The notes under the pieces were generated by a model, which was given only the letters and a program-made list of their open reading frames with translations, ran no database searches and was not told the DNA's origin. Below, piece after piece: positions 55,313 through 62,700 of a stretch of 64,000 nucleotides of DNA (its first letter is position 1; each line of letters opens with the position of its first letter). This DNA comes from BAIKAL-G1 sp943370385 (GTDB taxonomy: Bacteria > Cyanobacteriota > Cyanobacteriia > PCC-6307 > Cyanobiaceae): positions 1 to 64,000 of the forward strand of contig CALRQT020000002.1 in NCBI GenBank assembly GCA_943370385.1. Direction: 5' to 3'. Position numbers and translations under genes: made by a program.

Positions 55313-55492
55313 CTATTGGTCTAACCCTTGTTCCAGTAAAAAGCTGGCAAGATTGGAGATACTGCGCCCCTCATTGTCACTGCGTTCTTGAAGGCGGCGG
55401 CAGGTTTCCCAGGCCACCGTGATTGAGATCCGTTTTGGCGTACGCGTTAAGACTTCGCGGGGGCTTGGATTGGGGGCCTGGGGAGCGTTCAT
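55313..55492 (-). CDS. small ribbon-helix-helix-like protein
   Basis: 59 aa, ATG to TAG. The N-terminus is a Pro-rich arm (MNAPQAPNPSPREVL), then TPKRISITVAWETCRRLQER forms the beta strand and first helix, and SDNEGRSISNLASFLLEQGL the turn and second helix with the 'GRSISNLA' pattern common in CopG/Arc-type proteins of picocyanobacteria. Likely a DNA-binding repressor or antitoxin-like factor. It lies 145 bases after another RHH-like gene on the same strand. No toxin partner is recognisable next to it. Confidence 0.68.
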   Translation of the reverse strand: MNAPQAPNPSPREVLTRTPKRISITVAWETCRRLQERSDNEGRSISNLASFLLEQGLDQ

Positions 55493-55637
55493 CAGCGGAT
55501 GGCGGCCGAACCGCAGCGCTGAACCCCTTTATTGTAGGCGATATGCAGGTGTTATGCAGGTGATTTGTGATCTTTCTTTGGGTTTGAGCCTGACCTGGGG
55601 CGCCGTAGGCCGCTGCCTGCCTGGTAACCCCGTTTTG

Positions 55638-55871
55638 CTAGGGCTTGGGAAGGGGCTGGTCCAGCCTCGCTTCTAGCTGCCCTAAGCGCCGTTCCAGTTC
55701 TTGGACCCGCTCGCTCAGATCATCGCGCCTGCCCCGGGTGGTCTGATCTAAGTCATCACCAATCAGTCCGAGCACATAGGCGGTAACTGTTAGGCTGCGT
55801 TCTGCGGCCCGATCCTTAACTCTTTTGACGAGTTCTGGTGTGGCAAGGATACTCAGTTGGGATCGTGCCAT
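55638..55871 (-). CDS. small RHH-like protein with C-terminal coiled coil
   Basis: 77 aa from MARSQLSIL; an ATG five codons earlier (55886) is possible. SQLSILATPELVKRVKDRAA followed by SLTVTAYVLGLIGDDL has the strand-helix-helix pattern of ribbon-helix-helix proteins. The C-terminal third (DLSERVQELERRLGQLEARL) is a clear coiled coil. A dimeric DNA-binding protein is likely. It precedes the 59-aa RHH-like gene on the same strand. Confidence 0.68.
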   Translation of the reverse strand: MARSQLSILATPELVKRVKDRAAERSLTVTAYVLGLIGDDLDQTTRGRRDDLSERVQELERRLGQLEARLDQPLPKP

Positions 55872-55964
55872 TCGGAAAAAAGCCAATTAAACTTAGCGCC
55901 AATTCTAGGTCTTAGTTACCTGGTAATTGGGTGAGATTGAAGAACTTAGTAGCCTACCTAATTC

Positions 55965-56312
55965 CTAGCCATGGACCGTGATGGCGCCGAGGATCAGAAC
56001 CCAGGCGGCTTTGCAGGCTACGTGCAAGAATTGATCGACGGCTAAATTGAAGTAGCCCTTGCATTTGCATGTATCAATAATGCAGTGAACAACGAATTCG
56101 GCGCTGCCAAGCCAGATGTTATTGGTTAATAGGGCAACAACTAATGCGTGGGTGCCCGCATGGCCAGCTAGCCAATAGGTCCAGTGCACGCCGGCAACGG
56201 AGGAACCAGGGCATTTGCCAACCGCCAGTTTATCTGTTTGTAATGGGTAATCAGCGAGGCAGTGGCCAAAAAGCAAAAGAATAAAAAGTGGGAGGCCGGC
56301 AACCCCGATCAT
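55965..56312 (-). CDS. DUF3307 family membrane protein
   Basis: 115 aa. It opens with a hydrophobic helix running into LLFGHCLADYPLQTDKLAVG, the family signature 'GHxLADFPLQT', then HWTYWLAGHAGTHALVVALL and FVVHCIIDTCKCKGYFNLAV with conserved His and Asp. Three to four membrane segments. Function unknown; members occur in chromosomes, plasmids and phages. Divergent from the ParA-like gene over about 220 bases. Confidence 0.8.
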   Translation of the reverse strand: MIGVAGLPLFILLLFGHCLADYPLQTDKLAVGKCPGSSVAGVHWTYWLAGHAGTHALVVALLTNNIWLGSAEFVVHCIIDTCKCKGYFNLAVDQFLHVACKAAWVLILGAITVHG

Positions 56313-56534
56313 GATTAACTTGGATTTGGCTTACAGCTTAGCGCATTTGGCGCCTAAGCCTTTTGATTGGACCCACCTTAGCTGGGCGCCATGGCCTGTC
56401 AAGTCAATGGTTCCCAACCCCAATGTTGCTCAACTTAAGGGAGCCAGCGCAACGGCTTGACGCCAGTTGATGGGCCATGCTTGACATTGGCGCTCCGATG
56501 GAGTGTGATAGGGAGTCGAAATAATTTTCATTGC

Positions 56535-57299
56535 ATGGCGAGCCCTTACATCATTGCTACCCACAGCTATCGGGGAGGCACTGGCAAGTCTAATGTGACC
56601 GCCAATATTGCCTCCGAGTTGGCTCTTTCTGGTTTGAGAGTGGGTGTTGTTGATACCGATTTGCCTTCTCCGGGCATTCATATTTTGTTTGGTCAGGACG
56701 AGCCTGCCGTTACGATCAACGGTGTAATCGATCAGGAATATGGCATTGCCAAGGCGTTTATTGACGTGACACCCGCAGCGCCAAGTTTTCTTGGCAAGGT
56801 CTTTTTATTGGCGGGCAGTCCCAAGCCAGCCGATATCGCAAGGATTGTTAAGGAAGGCTATACGATGGACCAAATGGTCGATATTTATAGAGGATTTATT
56901 AAAGCTGCTTCTTTGGATGTTTTGTTGCTAGACACGCACCCAGGCATTAATGAGACGACCCTATTTTCGATCACGGTCTCCGATCTCCTGCTGATGATTC
57001 TTCGCCCCGATCGCCAGGATTACCAGGGAACCGCCGTTACTGTAGATGTGGCGCGCAAGCTCGGGGTGCCCGATTTACGATTGCTGATGAACAAGGCATT
57101 GACGAGCCTTGATTGGCAGAATCTGAAATCAACGATTGAAACTACTTACCAGGCTCCTTGTCTGGGTATTCTCGCGCAAAATGATGACATTATGCGCTAC
57201 GGCGGCAGCGGCTTGTTCTCGCAGCAGGAGCCAACCCACCCCTTTACGGTTCAGCTCAAAGCCGTTGTTTCCCAACTGCTGCCCCTAATTTCGGCTTGA
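56535..57299 (+). CDS. ParA/MinD-like ATPase with variant P-loop
   Basis: 254 aa from ATG (MASPYIIATHSYRGGTGKSN). The deviant Walker A reads YRGGTGKSN, with Arg where ParA/MinD have the signature Lys. Walker A' is GVVDTDLPSPGIHILF and Walker B VLLLDTHPGINETT, followed by a MinD-like LILRPDRQDYQGT and LLMNKA (base-recognition Asn). No amphipathic MinD tail is evident. There is no ParB, McdB or Min partner nearby, so it is not a standard partition gene. It is followed after 36 bases by a polytopic membrane protein and then by two cNMP-domain genes, suggesting it positions or gates a membrane assembly. Confidence 0.85.
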   Translation: MASPYIIATHSYRGGTGKSNVTANIASELALSGLRVGVVDTDLPSPGIHILFGQDEPAVTINGVIDQEYGIAKAFIDVTPAAPSFLGKVFLLAGSPKPADIARIVKEGYTMDQMVDIYRGFIKAASLDVLLLDTHPGINETTLFSITVSDLLLMILRPDRQDYQGTAVTVDVARKLGVPDLRLLMNKALTSLDWQNLKSTIETTYQAPCLGILAQNDDIMRYGGSGLFSQQEPTHPFTVQLKAVVSQLLPLISA

Positions 57300-57335
57300 T
57301 TACCTTTTTCCCACCCACCATTCTCCTGGATCACC

Positions 57336-58205
57336 ATGATGAGTATGTCACTGCAAGTATTTGATCTTTTTCTTGCCAAGAGTCCATCGCCTGCTACCGA
57401 GCCTTCCACGGATTGGCTTGCCATCAGCTCCGTGCTGATTTTGTTTTCGATTTTAGTACTGCTTACCCAGTTTGCACCGACCATCTTAGAATTTATCAAT
57501 AGACATGAGTCTAAGCTCTCCAACAAGTTTCTAGACTTACCCATAGCCTTGCGCTCCTTTTCATCTGGACTGGCCGTGGCCTATGTGTTGATCATGCTAA
57601 TTCCTGAGTACCAAATATTTAATGAGAAAGTTGCCTATGGCTGGATTAATGCTTATAAGTTATCGCTTTTTGGCCTACTTGCCTACAAGGGGATACAGCA
57701 TTATTGCCTCTTGGTTGCCAATAAGAGTTCCCAGGCTATGGGCGAATGGGGCTTTGTTAAGTCGCGGCAAGAGGAAAAGTTATTGGGCTTTAGGGTTTCA
57801 ACCTCGGTATTTGCCGTGTATGCATCGCTTATTCTGTTGACCCTTCCTTACCAGCTTACTTATTTGCATGGTCCGGCCGATAAAATTCTTTACCTTTTGA
57901 CTTTTGTAATGCACTTGGGCTTCAACATATTTGGTTTGTTTGAAGAAAATGAAAAGCACTTTAAGCGCCTTGTTCCTCCGGTCGTTATCAGTGTGCTTAG
58001 CGCTTCACTCGTGCTCACCCTGTTTAATGTTTTGTCGACGGCATTGCTGCTTGGTTGCCTGAGTGTATTGGCAGGCATTATTCTGTATAATGTTTTCAAG
58101 AACGAGCTGCCTTCTGCCGAGAATTCCTCGTTTGCCTGGTTTGCGATTGGTGTCTTTATTTTCGTCAGTGTCGATAGTTTGACCCTCCGAAACTTAAGTC
58201 ATTAA
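57336..58205 (+). CDS. polytopic membrane protein, possibly ZIP-like
   Basis: 289 aa (MMSMSLQVFDLFL). About eight hydrophobic segments. One reads ALRSFSSGLAVAYVLIMLIP followed by E, and a later one VMHLGFNIFGLFEENEKHF. The 'SxGLAVAYVxxxLIPE' and His-containing segments recall the metal-site helices of ZIP transporters, but this similarity is from pattern only and may be coincidental. It follows the ParA-like gene by 36 bases on the same strand, so the two probably work together. It converges on the cNMP-binding gene. Confidence 0.7.
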   Translation: MMSMSLQVFDLFLAKSPSPATEPSTDWLAISSVLILFSILVLLTQFAPTILEFINRHESKLSNKFLDLPIALRSFSSGLAVAYVLIMLIPEYQIFNEKVAYGWINAYKLSLFGLLAYKGIQHYCLLVANKSSQAMGEWGFVKSRQEEKLLGFRVSTSVFAVYASLILLTLPYQLTYLHGPADKILYLLTFVMHLGFNIFGLFEENEKHFKRLVPPVVISVLSASLVLTLFNVLSTALLLGCLSVLAGIILYNVFKNELPSAENSSFAWFAIGVFIFVSVDSLTLRNLSH

Positions 58206-58226
58206 AGAGCTTTCAATTCTCATTGT

Positions 58227-58961
58227 TTAGTCGCCTTTCAGGCGGTCCCTGAGGCTGCCTGATTGGCTCCTGAGCTTTTGGAAGATCGGATCGCTTTCAA
58301 TGCTATTGACTTCTTTCGCTGCCCTGGCATGGTCGATCTCGATCGTGAGAAGCTGAATTTTATCTTGAAGTTCAGCTTCCCGTGCTTTGATTCTAGCAAG
58401 CATGGTTGCAAATTCTTTTCTTGCTGCCCTGACAGTGGCATCATCCCCGGGTTTATCGATATTGATTTGGGATTGAACGCTTGCCAGGTCTCCAGCGCTG
58501 ATTAGTCGGGTTAGGTAGCTGAATTCGTTGATATACTGGAGCATGGATCTTGAACGTTTTGTGAGCTCTTTGACCAAGGCATTTCGTGCCTTTGTATCGT
58601 TGTCAATCAGCTTGAGGGCTTCTTCGTTTTCCAGGCCAATCAGCTGAACATTGTTGCCCCTTGCCGAGCATGTTGCAGAGCGGCGTGTTTCGCCAAACAA
58701 GGTCATCTCGCCAATGACAGCTCCTGGCCTGAGGGTTGCAACGGTGGTACTGTCCCCGGATTGATTTTTGATTGTGACGCTGATTTCACCCTCCTCCAGC
58801 ACATAGATTCGATCGCTGATCTCACCTTCATGGACCAGGCCATCACCGTCGTTCAGGGTGATGCATTGGCCGTGCTCTTTGGCGCCCTTCCGTAGGAGTA
58901 TGGCTAGGTCGCTGCCCTGTTCGGGCGCCTGGTCTGTTGCCGGTTTGCTTGGTGGCAACAT
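58227..58961 (-). CDS. cNMP-binding domain protein with C-terminal coiled coil
   Basis: 244 aa from MLPPSKPATDQAPEQ; the longer frame runs into the divergent channel gene and is not used. A Crp-type cyclic-nucleotide domain spans about 20-135 (GDGLVHEGEISDRIYVLEEG, then GAVIGEMTLFGETRRSATCS, the phosphate-binding cassette with its Arg). No HTH follows; the rest is helical with a long coiled coil (about 170-235, IKAREAELQDKIQLLTIEID). So it is a sensor or scaffold rather than a transcription factor. It is convergent with the membrane protein and divergent, by 55 bases, from the MscS-cNMP gene. Confidence 0.85.
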   Translation of the reverse strand: MLPPSKPATDQAPEQGSDLAILLRKGAKEHGQCITLNDGDGLVHEGEISDRIYVLEEGEISVTIKNQSGDSTTVATLRPGAVIGEMTLFGETRRSATCSARGNNVQLIGLENEEALKLIDNDTKARNALVKELTKRSRSMLQYINEFSYLTRLISAGDLASVQSQINIDKPGDDATVRAARKEFATMLARIKAREAELQDKIQLLTIEIDHARAAKEVNSIESDPIFQKLRSQSGSLRDRLKGD

Positions 58962-59016
58962 GCCGTGATTCCCTGCGACTAGGTTTGCGTCTATTATACG
59001 GAAAATCAGTGCTCCA

Positions 59017-60540
59017 ATGATTGCTCTTCGAATTGGCCTACTGTTTGTCCTGCTATTAGCTACTTTTCCACTCGGTAAGGCAAAGGCTAAGGCTAAGGCT
59101 AAGGATTCGCGCCTTCGTTGGCTGCCAAGTATGCGCATTGTGCGCCTGGTGATCATCGCTCGCATGGCCAAAGTAGTTGAAAATGACTTTCTTCATCTAA
59201 GTGGTGAACTTAGCGTTTGGACGGGGCTGATCAATACGGTTGCCATTTCCTTGCTGCTGTTAGATCTGGTTATTGATTACAGTTGGCTGGTGATGCATGC
59301 TGTTGGTGGGGCGCGTAATACGCCGCCAAAGATATTTCGCGAGTTGTTATTTTTGTCTGGTTCTTCGGTGATTATTGGTTATTCTCTCTATAGAACTGGT
59401 TCGATCAGCGGCTGGGGAACTGCTGCTGGCGCTTCCGTATTGGCGTTTGTCATTGGCCCTGGAACTAGTAGCCAGTTGCAAAATCTTGCTTCAGGATTGT
59501 CAATCCAGCTGGAAAAACAATTTGTGGTTGGAGATTGGGTTGAATTTGAGGGAATGCTTGGTCAGGTCACCTCGATCTCGTGGAGTAACACCACGCTACT
59601 TGATGATCTTTCTGATCGTACGATTGTTGTGGCAAACTCCAAGATTGATCAGGCAATTATTGTCAATCATTCCAAAGCGGCTCCGGCTTTTAAGGTTCTT
59701 GTTGAAGTGGGTCTGCCCTATGAAATGCGCCCCGAGCTTGCCCGTGAATTGCTTTTTGAGGCTGTTCAGTCCCATGCAAATGTTTTGTTGGGCAAGCCTA
59801 TTGAGGTGGTGCTGAAGACATTTAATGCCTCGTCAATAGATTATGAATTGTATTTTTATATCCGTGATTACACCCGGCGCCATCAGGTGCTCACCGATGT
59901 GCGGTCCCGTATCTGGTACGCCGTGCAGCGGCGCGGCTTCTCGATCCCCTTCCCGATCGTGGATCTCAGGCCCATCAGTGCGGAGCGTCGGTTTGCCGAG
60001 GCTGAGCTCTCGAGCCAGCGGCAGGAATGTTTTGCGGCCCTTCGCTCCCTGGCCCTGTTGGCACCCCTTTCTGATCAGGAGTTGGAATGTTTAGCCCTCT
60101 CTGAACGGGTGATTATGTATGGCATAGGCGAATATATTATTGCCAAGAACGATCCGGATCGATCGATGTTTGTGCTGCTTTCGGGCGAATGCGATGTGAT
60201 GGTCGGTGACGACAAGGGGGATGGTGCTCCCTTGCGCCAGGTGGCGACCCTTTTAAAAGGAACCCTGTTTGGTGAAATGTCTGCCTTTACGGATAGTCCC
60301 CGCAGTGCTTGTATTGTTGCCAAGACATCTGTTTCTGTGTTGAAGATATCCCAGCCTTCGATTCAACGGATTTTTGTTAATAATGAAAAAGCGCTTGCTG
60401 GGATTGTCGAATTGATTGCCAAGCGGGAGGCTGGTCTCAAGGCGTTTACGGCCATCCAAACCCGCGACCTCGAAGAGAGCCTCCTGGCCCAAATGGGCGC
60501 CACCGTGCGGCGCTTTTTGGGCTACGGAGCAGAGGACTAG
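59017..60540 (+). CDS. MscS-like mechanosensitive channel with C-terminal cNMP-binding domain
   Basis: 507 aa. N-terminal membrane helices, with the basic KAKAKAKAKD stretch after the first, then TM helices near 75-95 and 115-135. The MscS pore and beta domain is about 140-300: GWGTAAGASVLAFVIGPGTS, LQNLASGLSIQLEKQFVVGD, WVEFEGMLGQVTSISWSNTT. A cNMP domain is at about 355-470 (YIIAKNDPDRSMFVLLSGEC, LFGEMSAFTDSPRSACIVAK) with an intact phosphate-binding Arg. Cyanobacteria are known to have MscS channels gated or tuned by cyclic nucleotides. The start lies 55 bases from the divergent cNMP-coiled-coil gene, sharing its promoter region. Confidence 0.9.
   Translation: MIALRIGLLFVLLLATFPLGKAKAKAKAKDSRLRWLPSMRIVRLVIIARMAKVVENDFLHLSGELSVWTGLINTVAISLLLLDLVIDYSWLVMHAVGGARNTPPKIFRELLFLSGSSVIIGYSLYRTGSISGWGTAAGASVLAFVIGPGTSSQLQNLASGLSIQLEKQFVVGDWVEFEGMLGQVTSISWSNTTLLDDLSDRTIVVANSKIDQAIIVNHSKAAPAFKVLVEVGLPYEMRPELARELLFEAVQSHANVLLGKPIEVVLKTFNASSIDYELYFYIRDYTRRHQVLTDVRSRIWYAVQRRGFSIPFPIVDLRPISAERRFAEAELSSQRQECFAALRSLALLAPLSDQELECLALSERVIMYGIGEYIIAKNDPDRSMFVLLSGECDVMVGDDKGDGAPLRQVATLLKGTLFGEMSAFTDSPRSACIVAKTSVSVLKISQPSIQRIFVNNEKALAGIVELIAKREAGLKAFTAIQTRDLEESLLAQMGATVRRFLGYGAED
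59077..59106. repeat. hexanucleotide array in the channel gene
   Basis: Five successive 6-mers (AAGGCA, three AAGGCT, AAGGAT) encode the alternating Lys-Ala run after the first helix of the MscS-type channel. Units of six keep the frame. Confidence 0.85.
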
Positions 60541-60571
60541 ATCCGGCCCTTACCCGCGCCCTGCTGGGAGT

Positions 60572-60606
60572 GGGCCCCAGCTGGCTCAAGCCAGTCTGAG
60601 GGGCCC
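60572..60606. terminator. strong compound hairpin after the channel gene
   Basis: GGGCCCC (60572-60578) pairs with GGGGCCC (60600-60606), enclosing an inner CTGGC-TCAA-GCCAG hairpin. It begins 31 bases after the channel stop. There is no T-run, so it could be a transcript 3' end or just an RNA-stabilising structure. Confidence 0.4.
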
Positions 60607-60727
60607 TGTGCTGGGCCCCGTTGGTGCATTGCCTTGGGGCCCTCCATCGCTCACTGGCGGCCTCCGTTGCCACGCAATGAACGGCAGGTTTGTCTAGGGC
60701 ATTCAGCAAGGTTTTGGCCCGCCAATC

Positions 60728-60756
60728 AAAAAGCCGCTTCCGGGGAGAAGCGGCTT
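60728..60756 (-). terminator. intrinsic terminator of the tRNA-Pro gene
   Basis: On the minus strand a perfect 9-bp stem (AAGCCGCTT / AAGCGGCTT) with an 8-nt loop is followed by T's reaching 60728. It lies 30 bases downstream of tRNA-Pro on the same strand. Confidence 0.8.
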
Positions 60757-60785
60757 AGGGACAGGGATTTGCCGTTGTTCTTGAA

Positions 60786-60859
60786 TCGGAGCGACAGGAT
60801 TTGAACCTGCGACCCCCACTACCCCAAAGTGGTGCGCTACCAAGCTGCGCTACGCCCCG
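60786..60859 (-). tRNA. tRNA-Pro (anticodon GGG)
   Basis: 74 nt cloverleaf on the minus strand. Acceptor stem CGGGGCG / CGCTCCG with one G-T pair; D-stem GCGC / GCGC; anticodon stem CCACT / AGTGG with loop TTGGGGT, giving anticodon GGG (codons CCC and CCU); T-arm GCAGG-TTCAAAT-CCTGT; discriminator A. CCA is not encoded. An intrinsic terminator follows. Confidence 0.95.
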
Positions 60860-60937
60860 GCAAAACGAAGTTATCACAGCGCCAATCCCCGGGCCAGGAG
60901 CTGGTTTTGAGCTGGCTGGTCTTCCCTGGAGGCACGC

Positions 60938-61363
60938 TCAGCTTCGGCGTAACCAGGCCGGCAGGCTCTGGAGCCATTGCAGCCTCTTCAACAGCCGAAG
61001 CGTCAGCCGGTCGCGGCGCAGGCTGGCGTAGCCCTGGATGCCCAGGGCCTTGGCCAGCAACCGCAGCTCTGCCATCCCCATGGCCGCCAAGCGCAGTTCC
61101 GGTACCCGGCGCCAGGCCGAGGCCGTGACCGGCAGCTGGCTGCCATCGCGGACCTCCTTGAAGCCCACCAGGGCCCCTCCGGCCATCCATTCGGGCACTA
61201 GGACGAACAGGACCGCCAGCAGCCCGTAGAGCTCTACCAGTCCCTTCGGGAGGGGATGGAGCTGGCGGGGTGGGAGGCGCTGCTCTGGCGGGCTCAGGTT
61301 GGGGTCCAAAGTGACTGGGGGTGCAAGGGGCGGGATTGGGACCCGCGGCAGGCGCTGTCGCAT
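60938..61363 (-). CDS. cyanobacterial hypothetical protein with SAP/Rho-N-like C-terminus
   Basis: 141 aa. A Pro-rich N-terminal third, one hydrophobic helix (about 44-62; VELYGLLAVLFVLVPEWMAG), then a C-terminal helical unit MAELRLLAKALGIQGYASLR followed by RDRLTLRLLKRLQ. The latter resembles the SAP or Rho N-terminal helix-extension-helix found in several cyanobacterial proteins. Likely a small membrane-anchored nucleic-acid-binding protein; this is inference. Upstream of the tRNA-Pro gene on the same strand. Confidence 0.7.
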   Translation of the reverse strand: MRQRLPRVPIPPLAPPVTLDPNLSPPEQRLPPRQLHPLPKGLVELYGLLAVLFVLVPEWMAGGALVGFKEVRDGSQLPVTASAWRRVPELRLAAMGMAELRLLAKALGIQGYASLRRDRLTLRLLKRLQWLQSLPAWLRRS

Positions 61364-61394
61364 TGTCCAGCAAAATGGCCCAGCAGGCCCTGGA

Positions 61395-61559
61395 TCAGGT
61401 TTTGATCAGGGGACGGCGTTCTAGGGCGGGGGAGTCTCGCCATAGCAGGGGCAGCTCCTGGGCAGGGTGGAGCCGCACAAACCAGAAGGCCAGGGCGGCG
61501 ACCACGCCGAGGGTGCAGGCGATGGCCAGGATCACGATCCGATCGGAGAGGGGAGCCAT
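61395..61559 (-). CDS. 54-aa single-span membrane peptide
   Basis: ATG to TGA on the minus strand, MAPLSDRIVILAIACTLGVV followed by AALAFWFVRLHP. One membrane helix (about 8-28) and a short charged tail (LLWRDSPALERRPLIKT). It begins eight bases after the msrA stop, so it is probably translated from the same message. No family recognised. Confidence 0.55.
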   Translation of the reverse strand: MAPLSDRIVILAIACTLGVVAALAFWFVRLHPAQELPLLWRDSPALERRPLIKT

Positions 61560-61567
61560 GGCTGGGC

Positions 61568-62326
61568 TCAAGCCCCCAGGATCGGACTGTTGTCGCCCCG
61601 CAGGATGCAGTGGCTGATCGTCCAGTCGTAGTGGCTCCAGATTGGGGCCGCTAATTTGTAGTTGGCCCCGGCAAAGTCGCCCAGGCTTACGCCACTCGGT
61701 TGGGCTGAGCAGTAGGGCCTAGCACCGGGCCGGGCCAGGTATTGCTGGTGATGGGTTTCCGCAAAGTAAAAGGGTTTGCCGCTGGCGATTTCGGTGGTGA
61801 TCGCTGACAAACCAGCCTCCTTGAGTTGCCCTTGATAGTGGTCACGGCTGGCCTGGGCCTGGGCGATTAGGGTCGGGTCATCGCTGTAAATAGCGGAGCG
61901 ATATTGGCTGCCGCGATCATTGCCCTGGCCCATGCCCTGGGTGGGGTCATGGCATTCCCAGAAGAGCTTGAGTAGGTCGCTGAAGTCGATGGCGTTGACA
62001 TCCCAAACCACCCGCACGACCTCCGTATGGCCGGTGCGGCCGCTGCACACCTCTTCGTAGCTGGGATTGGCGGTGTATCCGCCTGCATAGCCCACGGCTG
62101 TGGTGACCACCCCGGGCAGGCGCCAAAAGCCTTTCTCGGCACCCCAAAAGCAGCCGCAGCCGAACAGGGCCTCCTGTTGGGACGTGCTCAGGGGCGCTTT
62201 CAATGCCGTTCCCAAGACAACGTGACGCTCGGCTGTGGCGATGGGGGTGGGGCGACCCGGGAGGGCTGCCTCAGGGGCAATCAGGCTTGTTTTGTTCGCG
62301 GCCTGGCCGCTGAAGAGTCCGAACAC
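61568..62326 (-). CDS. msrA: peptide-methionine (S)-S-oxide reductase MsrA, second copy
   Basis: 252 aa from a GTG (MFGLFSGQAANKTSL); the start is not certain since the frame is open far upstream. Catalytic box EALFGCGCFWGAEKGFWRLP, with Gly where the exported copy has a second Cys, then VVTTAVGYAGGYTANPSYEE, VCSGRTGHTEVVRVVWD, GNDRGSQYRSAIYSDDPTLI, YFAETHHQQYLARPGARPYC. About 45 residues continue past the usual end (PSGVSLGDFAGANYKLAAPI) without known domain. No signal peptide, so cytosolic. It repairs methionine sulfoxide in proteins. Confidence 0.93.
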   Translation of the reverse strand: MFGLFSGQAANKTSLIAPEAALPGRPTPIATAERHVVLGTALKAPLSTSQQEALFGCGCFWGAEKGFWRLPGVVTTAVGYAGGYTANPSYEEVCSGRTGHTEVVRVVWDVNAIDFSDLLKLFWECHDPTQGMGQGNDRGSQYRSAIYSDDPTLIAQAQASRDHYQGQLKEAGLSAITTEIASGKPFYFAETHHQQYLARPGARPYCSAQPSGVSLGDFAGANYKLAAPIWSHYDWTISHCILRGDNSPILGA

Positions 62327-62454
62327 GCCCTTTGGCTGCAGTGGCTCCCAAGGGTAGGAAGGCTTCAAGCGGCATCGATGCGGTCGGTGAGCGGGCCCCG
62401 TTTGCTCGATGGCGCTGCGGTTGCCTCCGTTCGCTTCGCGCCGGTGGCGTTCCC

Positions 62455-62700
62455 CTAATTCGCCGGTTCGAGGCTGATGTGGTTGAGCAGGGTGGTGGTG
62501 AAAGCGAAGAGCAGGAAGGGCAACGACAGCACCAGGATCAGGCCGACTCCCACCAGGGCCAGCACGGGTTTGGTCGCCCCCATCAGGGCCAGGCCGGCGG
62601 CGAGGCTGGCCATGATCACCAGGATCCAGATCAGGATCTGGGCATAGATGTCCCCAAAGGTGAGCGTGCAGCGGAGTGTGTAGCCCTTCTCGCTCCCCAT
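62455..62700 (-). CDS. small conserved membrane protein, unknown function
   Basis: 81 aa from MGSEKGYTLRCTLTFGDIYA. Two long hydrophobic helices (about 21-42, ILIWILVIMASLAAGLAL, and 47-72, VLALVGVGLILVLSLPFLLF) and a short C-terminal end HISLEPAN. It resembles a short membrane protein I associate with cyanobacteria, without a known role. Upstream of msrA, with about 130 bases between. Confidence 0.68.
   Translation of the reverse strand: MGSEKGYTLRCTLTFGDIYAQILIWILVIMASLAAGLALMGATKPVLALVGVGLILVLSLPFLLFAFTTTLLNHISLEPAN

Noticed and set aside
55195..55422. 75-codon plus-strand frame
   Set aside because: It overlaps the 59-codon RHH-like gene on the opposite strand, which has clear protein-family character.
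58962..59171. 70 extra N-terminal residues for the cNMP coiled-coil protein
   Set aside because: They would overlap the start of the divergent channel gene and are Arg-rich antisense of its first membrane helix.
59017..60540. Reading the channel plus cNMP domain as a Crp-type transcription factor
   Set aside because: No HTH follows the cNMP domain; the pore and beta-domain motifs of MscS precede it.
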